A program made the position numbers and the translations under genes. Source: Anaeramoeba flamelloides (lineage: Eukaryota > Metamonada > Anaeramoebidae). Taken from it: DNA of 64,000 nucleotides. The DNA lies in NCBI GenBank assembly GCA_027625915.1, contig JANTQA010000015.1, positions 9,515,001-9,579,000 on the forward strand, read 5' to 3'. The notes below the pieces were generated by a model. The model worked only from the letters and a program-made list of their open reading frames with translations. It did no database searches and was not told the DNA's origin. This document shows positions 1 to 11,336 of this stretch, one piece after another; position 1 is the stretch's first letter, and each line of letters starts with the position of its first letter.

Positions 1-3000
1 TTCTTCTGTTTCCTTTATTTTTTCTTTCTCTTTCTCTTTTTCTTTCTTATTTTCTTTCTCTTTTTCTTTCTCTTGTTCTTGTTCTTGTTCTTGTTCTTGT
101 TCCTTCTCTTTTTCAATTTTATTTGTTTGTTCTTCTTCTTTCATAATTTTGTTTTCTTTAAACTTTTTAATCATCAATTCGTTATTTTTTTCTTTGGTGA
201 TAAGTTTTAGAGCTTTGATCTTCAAATTACTAAATATATTGCAAAGTTTAAAAGAATTTTCAGTGCTCCATTCATTTAATAAAGCAGTGGTCGAATTTTC
301 AATTAAACTTTGATTGATAGCTAATTTTATTAATTCACCAAGTAAATCATTAAACTTCATAATAATTTTAAGATTTCCAGTGTTTGAAAATAATTCATTA
401 ACTCCTAATTCATTAATTTTTTCAAGCTCAACAACCATTGAATCAATTAATTGAGAAGATACTTTCGGATTACTTTTTTTGGAAATAATGACAAATAAGT
501 TTTTAATGATTCTAAAGAGAAAGGAATTATATTTCTTTGAAATTTCATTTTTTGGATGAAAAGTTAAAATTTTCATTAGCTTTTTAATACCTTCAAGATC
601 AATAAATTTATTAATATTTAATGGTTCAACAAAAAATGATTCGAGAAATAATAAAATTAAATTGAGTGGTGTTGCACGGTTTTTTTGCATTTGTAATTTT
701 AATTGCTTTTTCTTTTCCTTTTCCTTTTGCTCTTTGTCTTGTTCTTCTTCTTCTTCTTCTACTTCTTGTTCTTGTTTTTTTTCTTGTTTTTTTTCTTGTT
801 CATTTTTTTTATTTAAATCTTTTTCAATAATATTAAAGATAGTTGTGAAAATATTATCACGTAGTTTTGGAATTTGTGAAGTAATCTGTGTTATAATTTT
901 ACCAATTGTGTGAATATTAATTAAAAAACAATACATATAGTGCTTTTTCGAAAAATAATTTAAATAATAAATTGTAATTTCGCTTTGGAATACTATTTCT
1001 CTCCCTTCTGTTGTTTTACAAAAGGAATATATTATATAAGGTATTAATCTTAATCCAGTTGTTGAAATTGGGCATTTGTTTTTTATTAAATTCAGAAAAT
1101 CTTGGAATATTGAAGTGTTTTCAATTAATTGTGGAATAATATTTGTAAATTTATTTAAAATAATATTTAAGAATTCAATAAGTGAATCAAATAATCTAAT
1201 AGAATAAAAACATAAATCAACGTTTTGAAGTAATTTACTAATCATTTTTATGCAATTTATCTGCTGAATTAACTCTTCAAAATTTGGTGTGAAATTTCTA
1301 GATAAAGTGTGAAGTAAATTAAAACTATTAGCTAAAAAAGTTACACATTCATATGGTAGAATTTTTACTTTTTCATTTATATTTTCTTCCTTTTCTTTGT
1401 TTTGTTCTTGTTCCTTTTCTGTTTCTTTTTCTTTTTCTTTTTCATTTTCTTTTTCTTTTTCTTTTTCTTTTTCTTTTTCTTTTTCTTTTTTTTGTTCTTG
1501 TTCTTTTTCCTGTTCTGGTTCTTTTTCCTGTTCTTGTTCTTGTTCTTGTTCTTTTTCTTGTTCTTCATTTTTTTCATCTTTTTTATTTTCTTTTAAATTT
1601 TTATTAGCACCACCATCTACTTTTATCAAACAATCAACATCATTTATTAGTCTAATGATTAAATCAGACCAAAAAGTTGTTTGGGAAATATATTGGAAAA
1701 TGTCTGTCTGTGTTCTCATTAAAAGTAATAATATTCCTGTAATTTTGGTTAAAAATCCATAATTTTTAAATTCAGAATCACAAATAATAGGAACAAATAA
1801 TTCAACCCAATTCAAAATATTTAGTCCATTTAAAGATTTTCTTCCGAACGATGTATTATAAATTTTATGGACAAAATTAATTATACTTTCTAAAAATTTT
1901 ATTCCATATTTTTTATCAATTTGTTTTTTTTCCTTAATCTTTGTAAGTGAAATTCTAATAATTCCGGAAATTGTATTTGATGTTAATAAACCTGAAACTT
2001 GTCCTAATCCGGAAGATTCAAAAATGTCTTTTTGGTAAGTTTGATGAAGATATCCATGAAACAATACATTACAAGCTAAAATTCTATATTCCTTTTTTTT
2101 TTTTTTTTTTTTAATTTTTCAAAGATATAAATAAATAAAAATTTATATTAAAATAATTAGAATAATTTTAATAGAATTAAAATTAATTTTTAAAATCAGT
2201 TTTAATATATTATATTAAATTGTATTATTTTAAAGAAATGAAATCAATGAATTGGCTTTTAAAAAAAATAATTGGGATTTTTTTTTCAAAGTATTAATTT
2301 TAAAGTTTTTGATATAGTCTTTGTAAAAAATTTAGTCACAAAAGTTTTCAAAAGTATTACCTTCAAAGAGTATGTCAAACAGTTTGAGCAATACTTTTTG
2401 AAAACTTTTATTCCTCAATTTTTTAAAATAGCTGCATTTTTTTTTAAATTATTTTAGTAAAAAACTTTTAAAAAGATCAAATATTAAAAAGTGATCATGT
2501 TAACAATAAATATTAAAGGTTTTTTTCAAAAAAAAAAAAAAAAAAAAAAAGCATTGTGTTAAAAAATTGTTTGTTTTTTGTTAACCACAATACCAACTTT
2601 TTGTGTTTTTTTTTGTTCCTTTAATTAATTATATTTATCATCAAACAAGAAGTGAAAGCACCATTATTTTTGTTGGGTATTCTAACAGCTCAGAAAAAAA
2701 TAGGGAGGTGGTAATATTAGTCAGAAAATATTAACAAAAAAATTTGTCATCGAACATTAATCACAAAATTGGAATCCATAAATCTCTTTTGGTGTTCTAT
2801 AAAAAAAAGTTATATGTTTCAGAACCGAGAAATATTTTATTTATTTTGTAATCTAAAACTTGGGATTTTTGAGAGAAATAAAAAGAATATTCATATTTGT
2901 ATTTAGAATTGTTTGATACTAAATTTTTCGTTGAAAAAAATAATAACTTTTAAGTTAAAATAATACAGTAATTGGAGAGAAAAAAAGAAAAGAAAATTGA

Positions 3001-6000
3001 TACTCTGTTTGTAGAATTTTTCTTTGTTTTTTTTTTATTTGACAAAAAAAATATTTAACATTCCAGTTCTGTTATAAAAACAAGTACTACATTTCTTTTG
3101 AGTCATTTTTTTAAAATTAGCTTTTTTTTAGAAAGTTTGTTTCGAAATTATTTATAAGTGAGTAATTTGTTGAATTATAATAATGATCACTTTTGTGTTT
3201 TAAGAAATATTTGTGTCATGTCTTTTTATAAAAAAGGAATTTAAAAAAAAAAAATAAACACATTAAAAATTCTTTTTTTAGGGTGATATTTGTGCTTTAA
3301 ATTTAAAGTGTATGAATATTTATCAAAATTGAAACGTTCTCAAGCACTATTCAATGAAAAATAAATTGAGCAAAATTTTCATATCTCTTTTCAAAAATTG
3401 TTTAATATTTGGTGGAAAAGTAAAACTTTTGATTTCATTATTTTGTTTATATAATGATTTTCTCCTTTTTGAGAACCAGGACTTTAATGGTTTTATTTTA
3501 ATTCTTGGATTTTTTCAGAAAGTTTAATGAAAATTTTTTTCAATTTACTTTTCAATCAACATCAAAAAAATTACTGATAAGTTCAAAAAATTTTTTAGTT
3601 CAATTTCCATTTTTTCAATTTTTTTAACTCCCTTTGAGGAAAGAAATTTTAATGTGATTTAAATACAAAGACACATTTGTAAAATTAGTTGATTTTTGAA
3701 ATGTTCTTAGATATGAAATGTTTTGGAAGTGGAGGGTTCGTAAGATTTTGAAAAATGGAAATTGACTAAAAGTTTTTTGAACTTATCAGTGAATTTAAGG
3801 ATCTAGTCATTTATCGTGGATTTGCTCCATACTCAAGAAGTGACTTGGAACCAAAAATGGTATTGTGAAATTGCCCTTCTATTGATTGACAAAATTCAAA
3901 TAACATAAAAAAATTTAAAGGATCTTCATTGACAAAAAAATCCCAACAAATAAAAATAAGTTTAAAAGAATCCTTACTTCCAAAAAAGCAAAATTTTAAA
4001 AAAAAATTACCTGCTTCTTTCTTTTTTTCTTTTTCCAAAGAGTTAAAATTTCTTCAATTTAAAACAAATTGTTTTCTAAAAGTATATAATCAATTTAATC
4101 CGATTTAATCTAATTTGTGGTTAGATTGTAACTCTCTGATATTTGACAAAGTAAGTTTTTGGTTTCATTCTTTCGGAGAAAAAAATAATTCATTTAAAAA
4201 TTTAAAAAGGAATGAATAAAAAAAATCTTCGAGATCTCAAAAAGCACCAAAGAGTAACACTTCAAAACTAACACAGTTTTTTTCAAAATTATATATTCTA
4301 ACTATTCAAATTGGAAATTGAGTGTAGCTTTTTTGGTGCCTTTTTTTCTAAAAATGTCCTGGTTTCTGATTGTTGTTTTTTAGAGACTTGTCATGCTTCA
4401 CATGTTTGTTAGTTTTTGATTTGTTATTATACACTCATAAAAACTACAAAAATTTTTTAATACATCTCAGAAAATTATTTTTCACTGTAGGGAATTGACA
4501 CTTAACAGTATTGTTTTTAAAAATTCATCTGAAACTTTATTTTTTATCAAGAATTTACACAAATTTTGGTGAGCACACTTGAAAAAAGATCTTTGTTCAC
4601 CTTTAAAAAAAAAAAGAAAAATGAGTTTGTTAATTGCAATAGTTTTATAAAGCTTTTAAAACGTTTTAAAAATAAAAAAATTTTTGACTAAAATGAGTTT
4701 TTCATTTTTTAGACCTTTAAATAAAACGAAAATATGCTGGTTTGAAAAAGACAGCAAATAAAAAAAAAAAATTCGGTAAAAATTAAAAACAAAAGAAATG
4801 GCTTACTTCAGTAATTTCCTTTTGATTACAAATAATTGAAAATAATTCTTTGACTATTGTTGGGTATTCAAGTTTGATCAATTGAATTTGATCGTTGTCC
4901 ATTAAATTATAAGAGAACAAAGTGTTTAGTGCTGTCAATTTTCTTTTAATCAGATGATATAAGGAATCTTTCTTGGAATTTTTTATTTGATAAACTTGAT
5001 AAGAACGAATTATTTGAGAATAAAGAAAATGGTAGTACTCTTTTTTGATTGAGTATTTTTCATTTAGGATGGTAAAAAGTTTAGGGACTGTATTTTCTTC
5101 ATTTGACCAATTTAATTCGTTAGGTAAAATTGTGTAAGCAATTTTCTTTTCGTTTGTTTCAGCATTTAAATAAATTGTTTGTTCTTCTTCAAAAAACTAA
5201 AATATTTGCAATTAAGTTGAAAGATTGGAAAATAAAAATAAAAAAAAAAAATAATAAAATAAAAAAAAAAAAAATGAGAAAAAAAATTGGAAAAATAAAA
5301 AAGAAAACAAACAAAAGAAAGAATACCAAAAATAAATAATAAAAATGTATTCTTCCTCAAAAAAAAAAGAAATTTGTAAAGTTCAAACCTCTTCGGTAAT
5401 TGTAGATTCTTGGTTGAGTTCACATAATTTTGACAAAGGGTATGATTTGTTTATCTTTTTAGGGACATAATCAACACAAAAATGAAAGATGTAATTCCTA
5501 AATAAATTCGAAAATTTGGGATCGATTTGGTTCATGTGAGTCTTGTTTATAACAGACTTTGAATACAATGCAGTAAAACACTCCAAACATGGCACCAATA
5601 GTTTGGGGTGAACAAACATTAAAATTAACAGAGTTTCTTCTCCTTCAAAATGCGATACGCTGTTCATATCGGTGCATTCAAAAAGTAATTTCAGAAATTT
5701 CAATAAAGAAATTATTTGTTCAATGTTATTCAAAACTTTTTCACTATATAAATTTTCAACAAAGGTTGAGCTAATTAAATGAAAACCATTCAAGTAATCA
5801 TTTATTGAAGTAAGAATTTTTTTCCAAGAAAAGAAAGATCCTTTTTCATAAAAAGGCCATTCTTTGATTAAAGTTAATTCTTGAATCAAATCTTCTCCTG
5901 ACTTTGTTTCTAAGTTTTTTATAAATTCTTTTTGTTTCTTTGACTATGGTTATTTGGCGTAAACAGAAAGATTGAAAACAAAAAGAAAGAAAAGAAAAAA

Positions 6001-6163
6001 AAAAAAAAAAATTTTTTTTGAAGAGAATGATTATTGTAAAAGAAACAAGGAAAGAAAGTAAGGAGTGTGTAATTACAATTTTTATTAAATGTTTTGTCTG
6101 AATTTGTTGATTAAACATTTCAAATAAACAAAGAATAAAGTTAAATTTTAAAAAATGATTCAT
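1..6163 (-). CDS. HUWE1: HUWE1/UPL1/TOM1-type HECT E3 ubiquitin ligase, N-terminal part (runs off left edge)
   Basis: Giant HECT-type ubiquitin ligase of the HUWE1 (animal), UPL1/2 (plant), Tom1 (yeast) family; only its alpha-solenoid N-terminus is here, and the catalytic HECT domain would lie left of base 1. I read four minus-strand exons, 6163-6077, 5943-5389, 5196-4807 and 2091-1, all joined in phase 0 with GT-AG borders (1041 codons). The order of recalled family landmarks is kept: LIQELTLIKEWPF matches the start of the family (HUWE1 LLLELQQIKTWNI), then a YSIKKEYYHFLY stretch (HUWE1 YSIPKDKQMLLF), then DUF908/DUF913-like helices ending in the block TPLNLILLFLESFF (HUWE1 IPLMDYILNVMKFVES). 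Glu/Lys/Gln-rich inserts at about 1386-1600, 690-815 and 1-120 interrupt the solenoid. The start is 6163 or the second Met at 6118. Family call fairly sure; exon borders are by eye. Confidence 0.8.
3574..3789. mobile_element. Hairpin MITE, CTGATAAATTC family
   Basis: The segment starts CTGATAAGTTCAAAAAATT and ends with the inverted complement (AATTT..GAACTTATCAG), with long inverted arms that also pair AGTTCAATTTCC with GGAAATTGACT. The left flank is TA. The same ends recur at 62700-63174, and a fragment lies at 47344-47410. It has no coding capacity and sits in a HUWE1-like intron. Confidence 0.6.
3808..4345. repeat. Dispersed repeat, second copy near 24066-25500
   Basis: Phrases such as TTATCGTGGATTTG(C/A)TCCA, AAAAAGCACCAAAGA, AACACTTCAAAAC and TTCTAA(C/A)(T/C)ATTCAAATTGG occur here in the same order as at 24066-25500, where extra sequence and a MITE interrupt them. 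No open frame. Nature unknown; probably a decayed non-autonomous element. Confidence 0.5.
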
Positions 6164-7342
6164 TTTTGGAAAAAAACTGGATAGATTTTTTACTCTTAGT
6201 TTTGGAGTTTTGGAGATAAACTAATGAAAAAAATCAATAATTCAGAATAAAACATAAGTTTTTCAATTATTCAAACTGTTTTTTTGTTCTTTGTTGGTAG
6301 GATAGAAATCTTTTGAAAAGTTATTTTCAGTACTATTCTTTTGTTAAGTGATCCAAATTAAAAAAAGTTTTAATCTTTAGAAAGGAAACACGTATCAAGA
6401 GATCTGGTTTTGGCCAAGATGGTATTTTTCCAAAACAAAAAAATTAAGTTTTTTGTTCAATTTGACTACAATTTTCTCCTAATTTATCAAGGAAAACAAA
6501 AACTGAATAATAATCTTTAAAATCTTATTTATTGAGTTTTGATATAAAATTTCCATTTGTTAAATTTGTATTGAACTGTTTCGTTGATTGTAAAGGTGAA
6601 GTAAAAGGAAAATAATTGTTTGTTTGTTTTTTGACATTCCTAATAAAAGAGTAAAAAACTTGTTTCTTGAAAAATTTTTTTCAAGCCCTAGTACCAGTAT
6701 TTAAGCCAAAAATGGGCATTTTTTTGTCTTTTTTTATAAATTAACTTTTTTTGGAATATATCGACAAGTTATACTGATGAACCAAGTATTTAGATAGGTT
6801 TGAATATTAATCATTTTTACATGTCAGACAACCTTTTGTTCTGGGTTTTTGAAAAAGGAGATTGAAAAAAAATTACAAAAAAATGGTCGTTCTTTGCTTT
6901 TATACTGAGTCCAGAGTCGAAAAACTCAAAATAACCAAATGTAAACTTAAAAAATAGAGACAAAACAACATAACACAAGAAATGTCTTGTAATATAAACA
7001 AACCCAAAGTTGTACAATCTCAAAAAGATGGTTCGATCTTTGGTATTTCTAATTTCGGTTATATAACATTTCCTTACTGGTATTTGAATTTTAAATGGGT
7101 TTAAATTTGAACTTCCTTATCCAGAATTTTTTCTTTTTTATTAGAATCAAGCCTCAAAGGGGTAGGATGTAATTTGAAATCTCAATTTGAAAGTGGAAAT
7201 TGTCAAAAAGATGTGAAAATTAATCCCATTTAGAATTCAAATACTGTTATTGTTTTGTTATTTTACAATCCTTCAATTTACCTCACAAATCAATTGTTAC
7301 TTCACCCAAAATATACTCTTAAAAACAATATACTTTTTTATA

Positions 7343-7539
7343 CAGCCAGTTCCACTTTTAATACACAAACTTCAACGAAATTTTAGGCATGAAAAAATCT
7401 CAAAATTATGAAACATTTTTTGGCATTTTTATATACAAATTATTTTAGTAGTATTTGAAATTTTGTGTCTTAATTTGAGATTTTTTTTTGTGCCTTAAGT
7501 TTTAGTGGAAAGTTTTTGTCTTAAGAGTGGAACTGACTG
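7343..7539. mobile_element. Hairpin MITE, CAGTCAGTT family, copy 1
   Basis: Starts CAGCCAGTTCCACTTTTAA and ends with the inverted form GTGGAACTGACTG, flanked on both sides by TA. The arms are complementary along almost the whole ~197 bp, with the CTTAAATTT/AAATTTAAG and CTCAAATTAAGG motifs seen in other copies partly degraded. TA duplication and CAGT ends are typical of Tc1/mariner-mobilised MITEs (established pattern); the mobilising transposase is not in the window. Confidence 0.75.
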
Positions 7540-7617
7540 TAAAAGAAATAAACTTATTTCAATTATTGACTATGGTTGTTGTAAAATGTATAAAAAATCA
7601 AAATAACAGTTTAGGAA

Positions 7618-8066
7618 AACAAGTGAAATAGAAAAAAGGTTTAACACCGGGTTTTCAATTAGCTGCCTTAATAGTATCACAGAAACCTAATAACAAAAAG
7701 TAAAATCAATTAAAAAAAGAATAAATCAATTAATAAAGAAAAAATGAAGGATCAATACAACAACAGTTTTTGTAATACTCTCTTTTGGTATGGAATTTTC
7801 TTTGAAGGATCATTTATTAAAAAGTTGTTGATAAAATTTGACTATTTTTGAGATCTCCAAAACTACCTGAAATTTTTCAATAATCAAGTAGATTTACATT
7901 ATATTAGCTGGTTCGATTATAAATAATATAATAGTGTATTATTCAAAGTTAATGTGTTTCTTCTTTTAAATTGATTTTACTTTTTGTTTTAAGTTTTCTG
8001 TGATTCTATTAAGGTTCCCAATTGAAAATCTGGTTGAACTTGTTTTCACTGTTTCGCTTTTCTACC
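7618..8066. mobile_element. Foldback element with ~90 bp inverted arms
   Basis: The left arm (GGTTTAACACCGGGTTTTC .. AAAAAGTAAAATCAATT) is complementary to the right arm (AATTGATTTTACTTTTT .. GAAAATCTGGTTGAAC) over roughly 90 bases, enclosing ~250 bp of A+T-rich spacer. No coding. Exact ends and target duplication are unclear. No second copy noticed. Confidence 0.6.
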
Positions 8067-9437
8067 CGAATGGTAATTTCCAATCTTAATGAAAACTGTA
8101 AGGTTATTCTTTGAACTGTTTTAGCCTATCTAAAAATATTGTAAGGTGAATTAATTGTTAAGGGGTATATCTATAAAAAAATAAAAAAAAAAAAAAACAC
8201 TTAATATGTTATTGGGAGATTTTAAAGTGACTAATATAGTGGCTTCCAATTCAAAAAGTGTACAAACACAGTCATTAAAACTATTTGAAACGTAATTTTC
8301 GAAAATAAAGTGAAATGTCTTTATTAAAAAAAAAAAATAGAAAATAATAAGGAAAAGTATTGGAAGAAGGGAAAATACAAAAGAATTCAAAAAAAGATAA
8401 AAGGGGGTTTTGGATGATTCAAATAAAGATGAATTTATGTTTACAATATGATCCTAAATCTTTTGGGTTGATATTTTTTTTTTTTCATTAGAGTATGTTT
8501 ATTCGTATTGATAAGGAAGCATTCCCCAGTGATGTTTATATTTCTTTTATTATCTTTTACCACAAAAATTAATTAATATCTTCTTTAAATGTAATCTGAA
8601 TATTGAAATCTTTTGATTTTCTAGAGTTCTAGTTTTATTGTTTTGTATTTTTTTTAAAATCTTAATTGTCCCTCTATAAATTGATAAACAAAATGAATTT
8701 TTTGATGACAACATTGGTGCATATTAGAATCCACCCCTTGTACCATCTCTTGTTAGTGTATCTATTTTAATCATTTGTAATGGATTTTTTTCTTAAATGA
8801 TTTATTGGGTTTTTCAGATAAGAATAAGGTTTTTACCCTCCAAGTTTTCTGGAAATTGGTCCATTTTAAGAGTTCTCTTCTATTATCAGTTTGGCTTCAC
8901 CTAATTCTGTTACTACCTATTCTTTAATTGGCTTAATATAGATCACATTGGGGGTTTTTGCTTCCAAATTTTTAATTTGAAGTTGTAGAAAGTTGTAATT
9001 TTTTGCTCAAAAATTTAAAGTTAATATTTAAAAGTTGAAATTTTTATTTATGTTTCAGTTCATTTCAATCTTTAAAAAAAAAATTGAAAAGCTAAATTTA
9101 TTTGCACCATTTATCAATAAAAGAACAATCAAAACCATTATTTTTTTGTTGGGTGTACAAATATTACACTATCCCAGTTAATTTTTCTAAAATAAAAAAA
9201 TTTTTAGTCACTTTATATAAAATTGTCTTACTGATCAGGAAATTTTGGAAAAATGTTTTAATTTATGAAAATTGCTTATTTTTTTTTTCTAATCGGTTAC
9301 AGTATCCTTTTATTTACTAAAGTAAATATAAAAATATACTTTCAAGAAAATTATACTTTGAATTAAAAACCTTTATTTTAATTTTGTTTCAAAAAAAAAA
9401 AAAAAAAATCACCAAGTTAAAGTGATTCGTAAAAAAG

Positions 9438-9439
<2 letters not shown>

Positions 9440-9474
<35 letters not shown>
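9440..9474. repeat. (TA)n microsatellite
   Basis: Uninterrupted TA repeat of about 35 bases, 27 bases before a MITE copy. Confidence 0.95.
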
Positions 9475-9477
<3 letters not shown>

Positions 9478-9501
9478 GGATATAAGACAAAAAAATAAAT
9501 A

Positions 9502-9696
9502 CAATCAGTTCCACTTTTAAGGCACAAACTTCAACGAAATTTAAGGCACAATAAAAATCTCAAATTAAGGCACATTTTTCAGATTCTAATAAAATAAATT
9601 GTAAAAAAACAAATTACAAATTTCGTGCTTTAAATTGATATTTTCTTGTGACTTAAATTTCGTTGAAAGTTTGTGCCTTAAAAGTAGAACTGGTTG
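9502..9696. mobile_element. Hairpin MITE, CAGTCAGTT family, copy 2
   Basis: TA + CAATCAGTTCCACTTTTAAG ... GTAGAACTGGTTG + TA. The arms carry the family phrases AAGGCACAAACTT, CTCAAATTAAGGCACA and their complements. Confidence 0.8.
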
Positions 9697-9984
9697 TAGT
9701 TAATAAAGTTGAAAAATAGTACTAAAAAAAAAATCTAAATATCAAACTTAAGAGAAGGTAAAATGTGAATACAATAAAAAAAAATACATTTAATTGTTAG
9801 TCTGGCAAATTACATGGAAAATTATTTAGATTTCAAACCGAAAAGAAGTTATATAAATTCTAATTAAGGTCAAAACCTTCAAATTATTAGTCTTAAAATT
9901 TCATTAAAAGAACACATTTTATTTGAAACTTTTTATGAAAAAATTTTTCAATTCAAACTAAAGACACTTCTAACTAGACATTTA

Positions 9985-10372
9985 CAAAAAGTGATGTCTT
10001 AATATATTACGTTTTTTTACTAAATTTGTCATTTTTCTCAAAACTATAAAATTTTACCAATGCACCCGGACGAGAAAAGTTTCTTGTCAAAAAATACAAG
10101 GTTTATAATCACAAAAAATTTAATTTAATAATAGAATAAAAATGTTTGGGGAAGAAACAAATATTCAAAAATCGAAAATAATTTTCAGAAATCAAACAAC
10201 AAAAACAAACCCAAACATTTTTATTCCAACTATTATTAGTTTTTTTTGTTATTAGAATCCCCAAGCCCACTGGCAAAAAACCTTTTCCTTTCAGGGCGCA
10301 TATGAAAAGTTTTTTGGTTTTTGGAAAAATAACAAATTTAGTAAAAAAACACAAAATATTAAGACATCGCTT
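9985..10372. mobile_element. Foldback element with an inner palindrome
   Basis: The outer arms pair GTGATGTCTTAATAT with ATATTAAGACATCGC and ACTAAATTTGTCATTTTTC with GGAAAAATAACAAATTTAGT. A second hairpin inside (about 10130-10240) pairs AATAAAAATGTTTGGG with CCCAAACATTTTTATT. Noncoding. The outer limit may extend further on both sides. Confidence 0.55.
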
Positions 10373-11336
10373 TTTATCAATGTGTATAAGCTTTATAATT
10401 TCTAAGAGAAAATAATTCTAATTCGAACCCCAAGACAAAGATTATTAAAAATAAATAAATAAATAAAAAATGACCAAAATATTTATTTTGAAGATAACTA
10501 TCTTAAAATTATAGTTTGGTAGTTTGTTTTAGTTTTTCATTTCCAATTCTTTGGTACACTGAATTTGGAAAAAAATCTTTTTTTGATCATCATTTTTTGT
10601 AATTTTATTTTATTATTATTTATTTACAGTTGGTAAATAATTACATTTTTTAATCATTTCAGTGACTAGTTGTAAAAATTCTCCAGACTATAGTGATTCA
10701 TTGATATTTGGGAAAGCTTTAAAGAATAAACAAGAATATACACTTTTGATCTCAACAGTATCAAAATAAGAAAGATTCAAAAATAGTTAATCACAAAATC
10801 GATTTTTGAATATTTTTCAACTTTCTTTTATTTTTTTTATTATTCGAATATTTTATTTCTCGTTATTTTATTGGTTGCCTTGAAAACAGACATTTGTTTC
10901 GATTTGTTTATATAAAGAGATAAGTTTTTCCCATTTCAGTCACAGAAGATCTTAATATTTTTTTAATTTTGGTGGAATAATCTGGAAATTCAGATGAAAA
11001 TATTCAACTTTCTAAAAAATTTAATATGTGAGATAACCTCTTTTTGTCAACTACAATATGTTGAGATTTTCAAAACGAATTCTGCTTTTTGCTCTCCTCT
11101 TGAAAATTTGTGTTGGTTAGTTACAATTTCGAAAGGCAACTTTTCTCAATTGTTAATCTTAGTCTTTAGAGAAACCCATGAGTGTTGAACAGAATTCCAA
11201 CGAATTCTTAATGGAGTAAAGTATATTTTGCAAACAAATATAAACATTTTTACTTTTTTTTGTTGAGCAAATTTTTTTTTTAAAAAAAAAAAAAATTATC
11301 ACAAGAAAGAAAAAGAACAATATCACAGCAACCAAT

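Larger units (their letters stand above)
2092..4806 (-). other. 2.7 kb intron of the HUWE1-like gene
   Basis: Donor GTAAGC directly follows ...QKEITE at 4807, and the acceptor AG at 2093-2092 directly precedes EYRILACN. The flanking residues join without a gap against the family (HUWE1 text around MEIKAASLRTL), so I see no missing exon. The interior is A+T-rich with homopolymers, an inverted-repeat MITE (3574-3789) and a dispersed repeat (3808-4345). The short open frames inside do not resemble protein. Confidence 0.6.
6164..11336. other. Intergenic region between divergent HUWE1-like and DENN genes
   Basis: No exon recognised. It holds two hairpin MITEs, two larger foldback elements and a (TA)n run, listed separately. 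It must contain the promoters of both flanking genes, but no defined promoter motif could be picked out of the A+T-rich background. Confidence 0.5.

Noticed and set aside
1353-1762. Plus-strand frames made of poly-Phe/Leu/Ser over 1353-1762
   Set aside because: They are the complement of the Glu/Lys-rich coding strand of the HUWE1-like gene.
2272-2457. 61-codon frame in the first long intron
   Set aside because: Phe/Lys-rich, no domain, lies within an intron whose flanks join perfectly.
5846-6163. 105-codon minus-strand frame with a hydrophobic middle
   Set aside because: It reads through the first HUWE1-like intron; only the first 29 codons are kept as exon 1.
9440-9474. (TA)n runs as replication origins or promoters
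   Set aside because: Such runs are common in A+T-rich DNA, and nothing else in the sequence supports a function.
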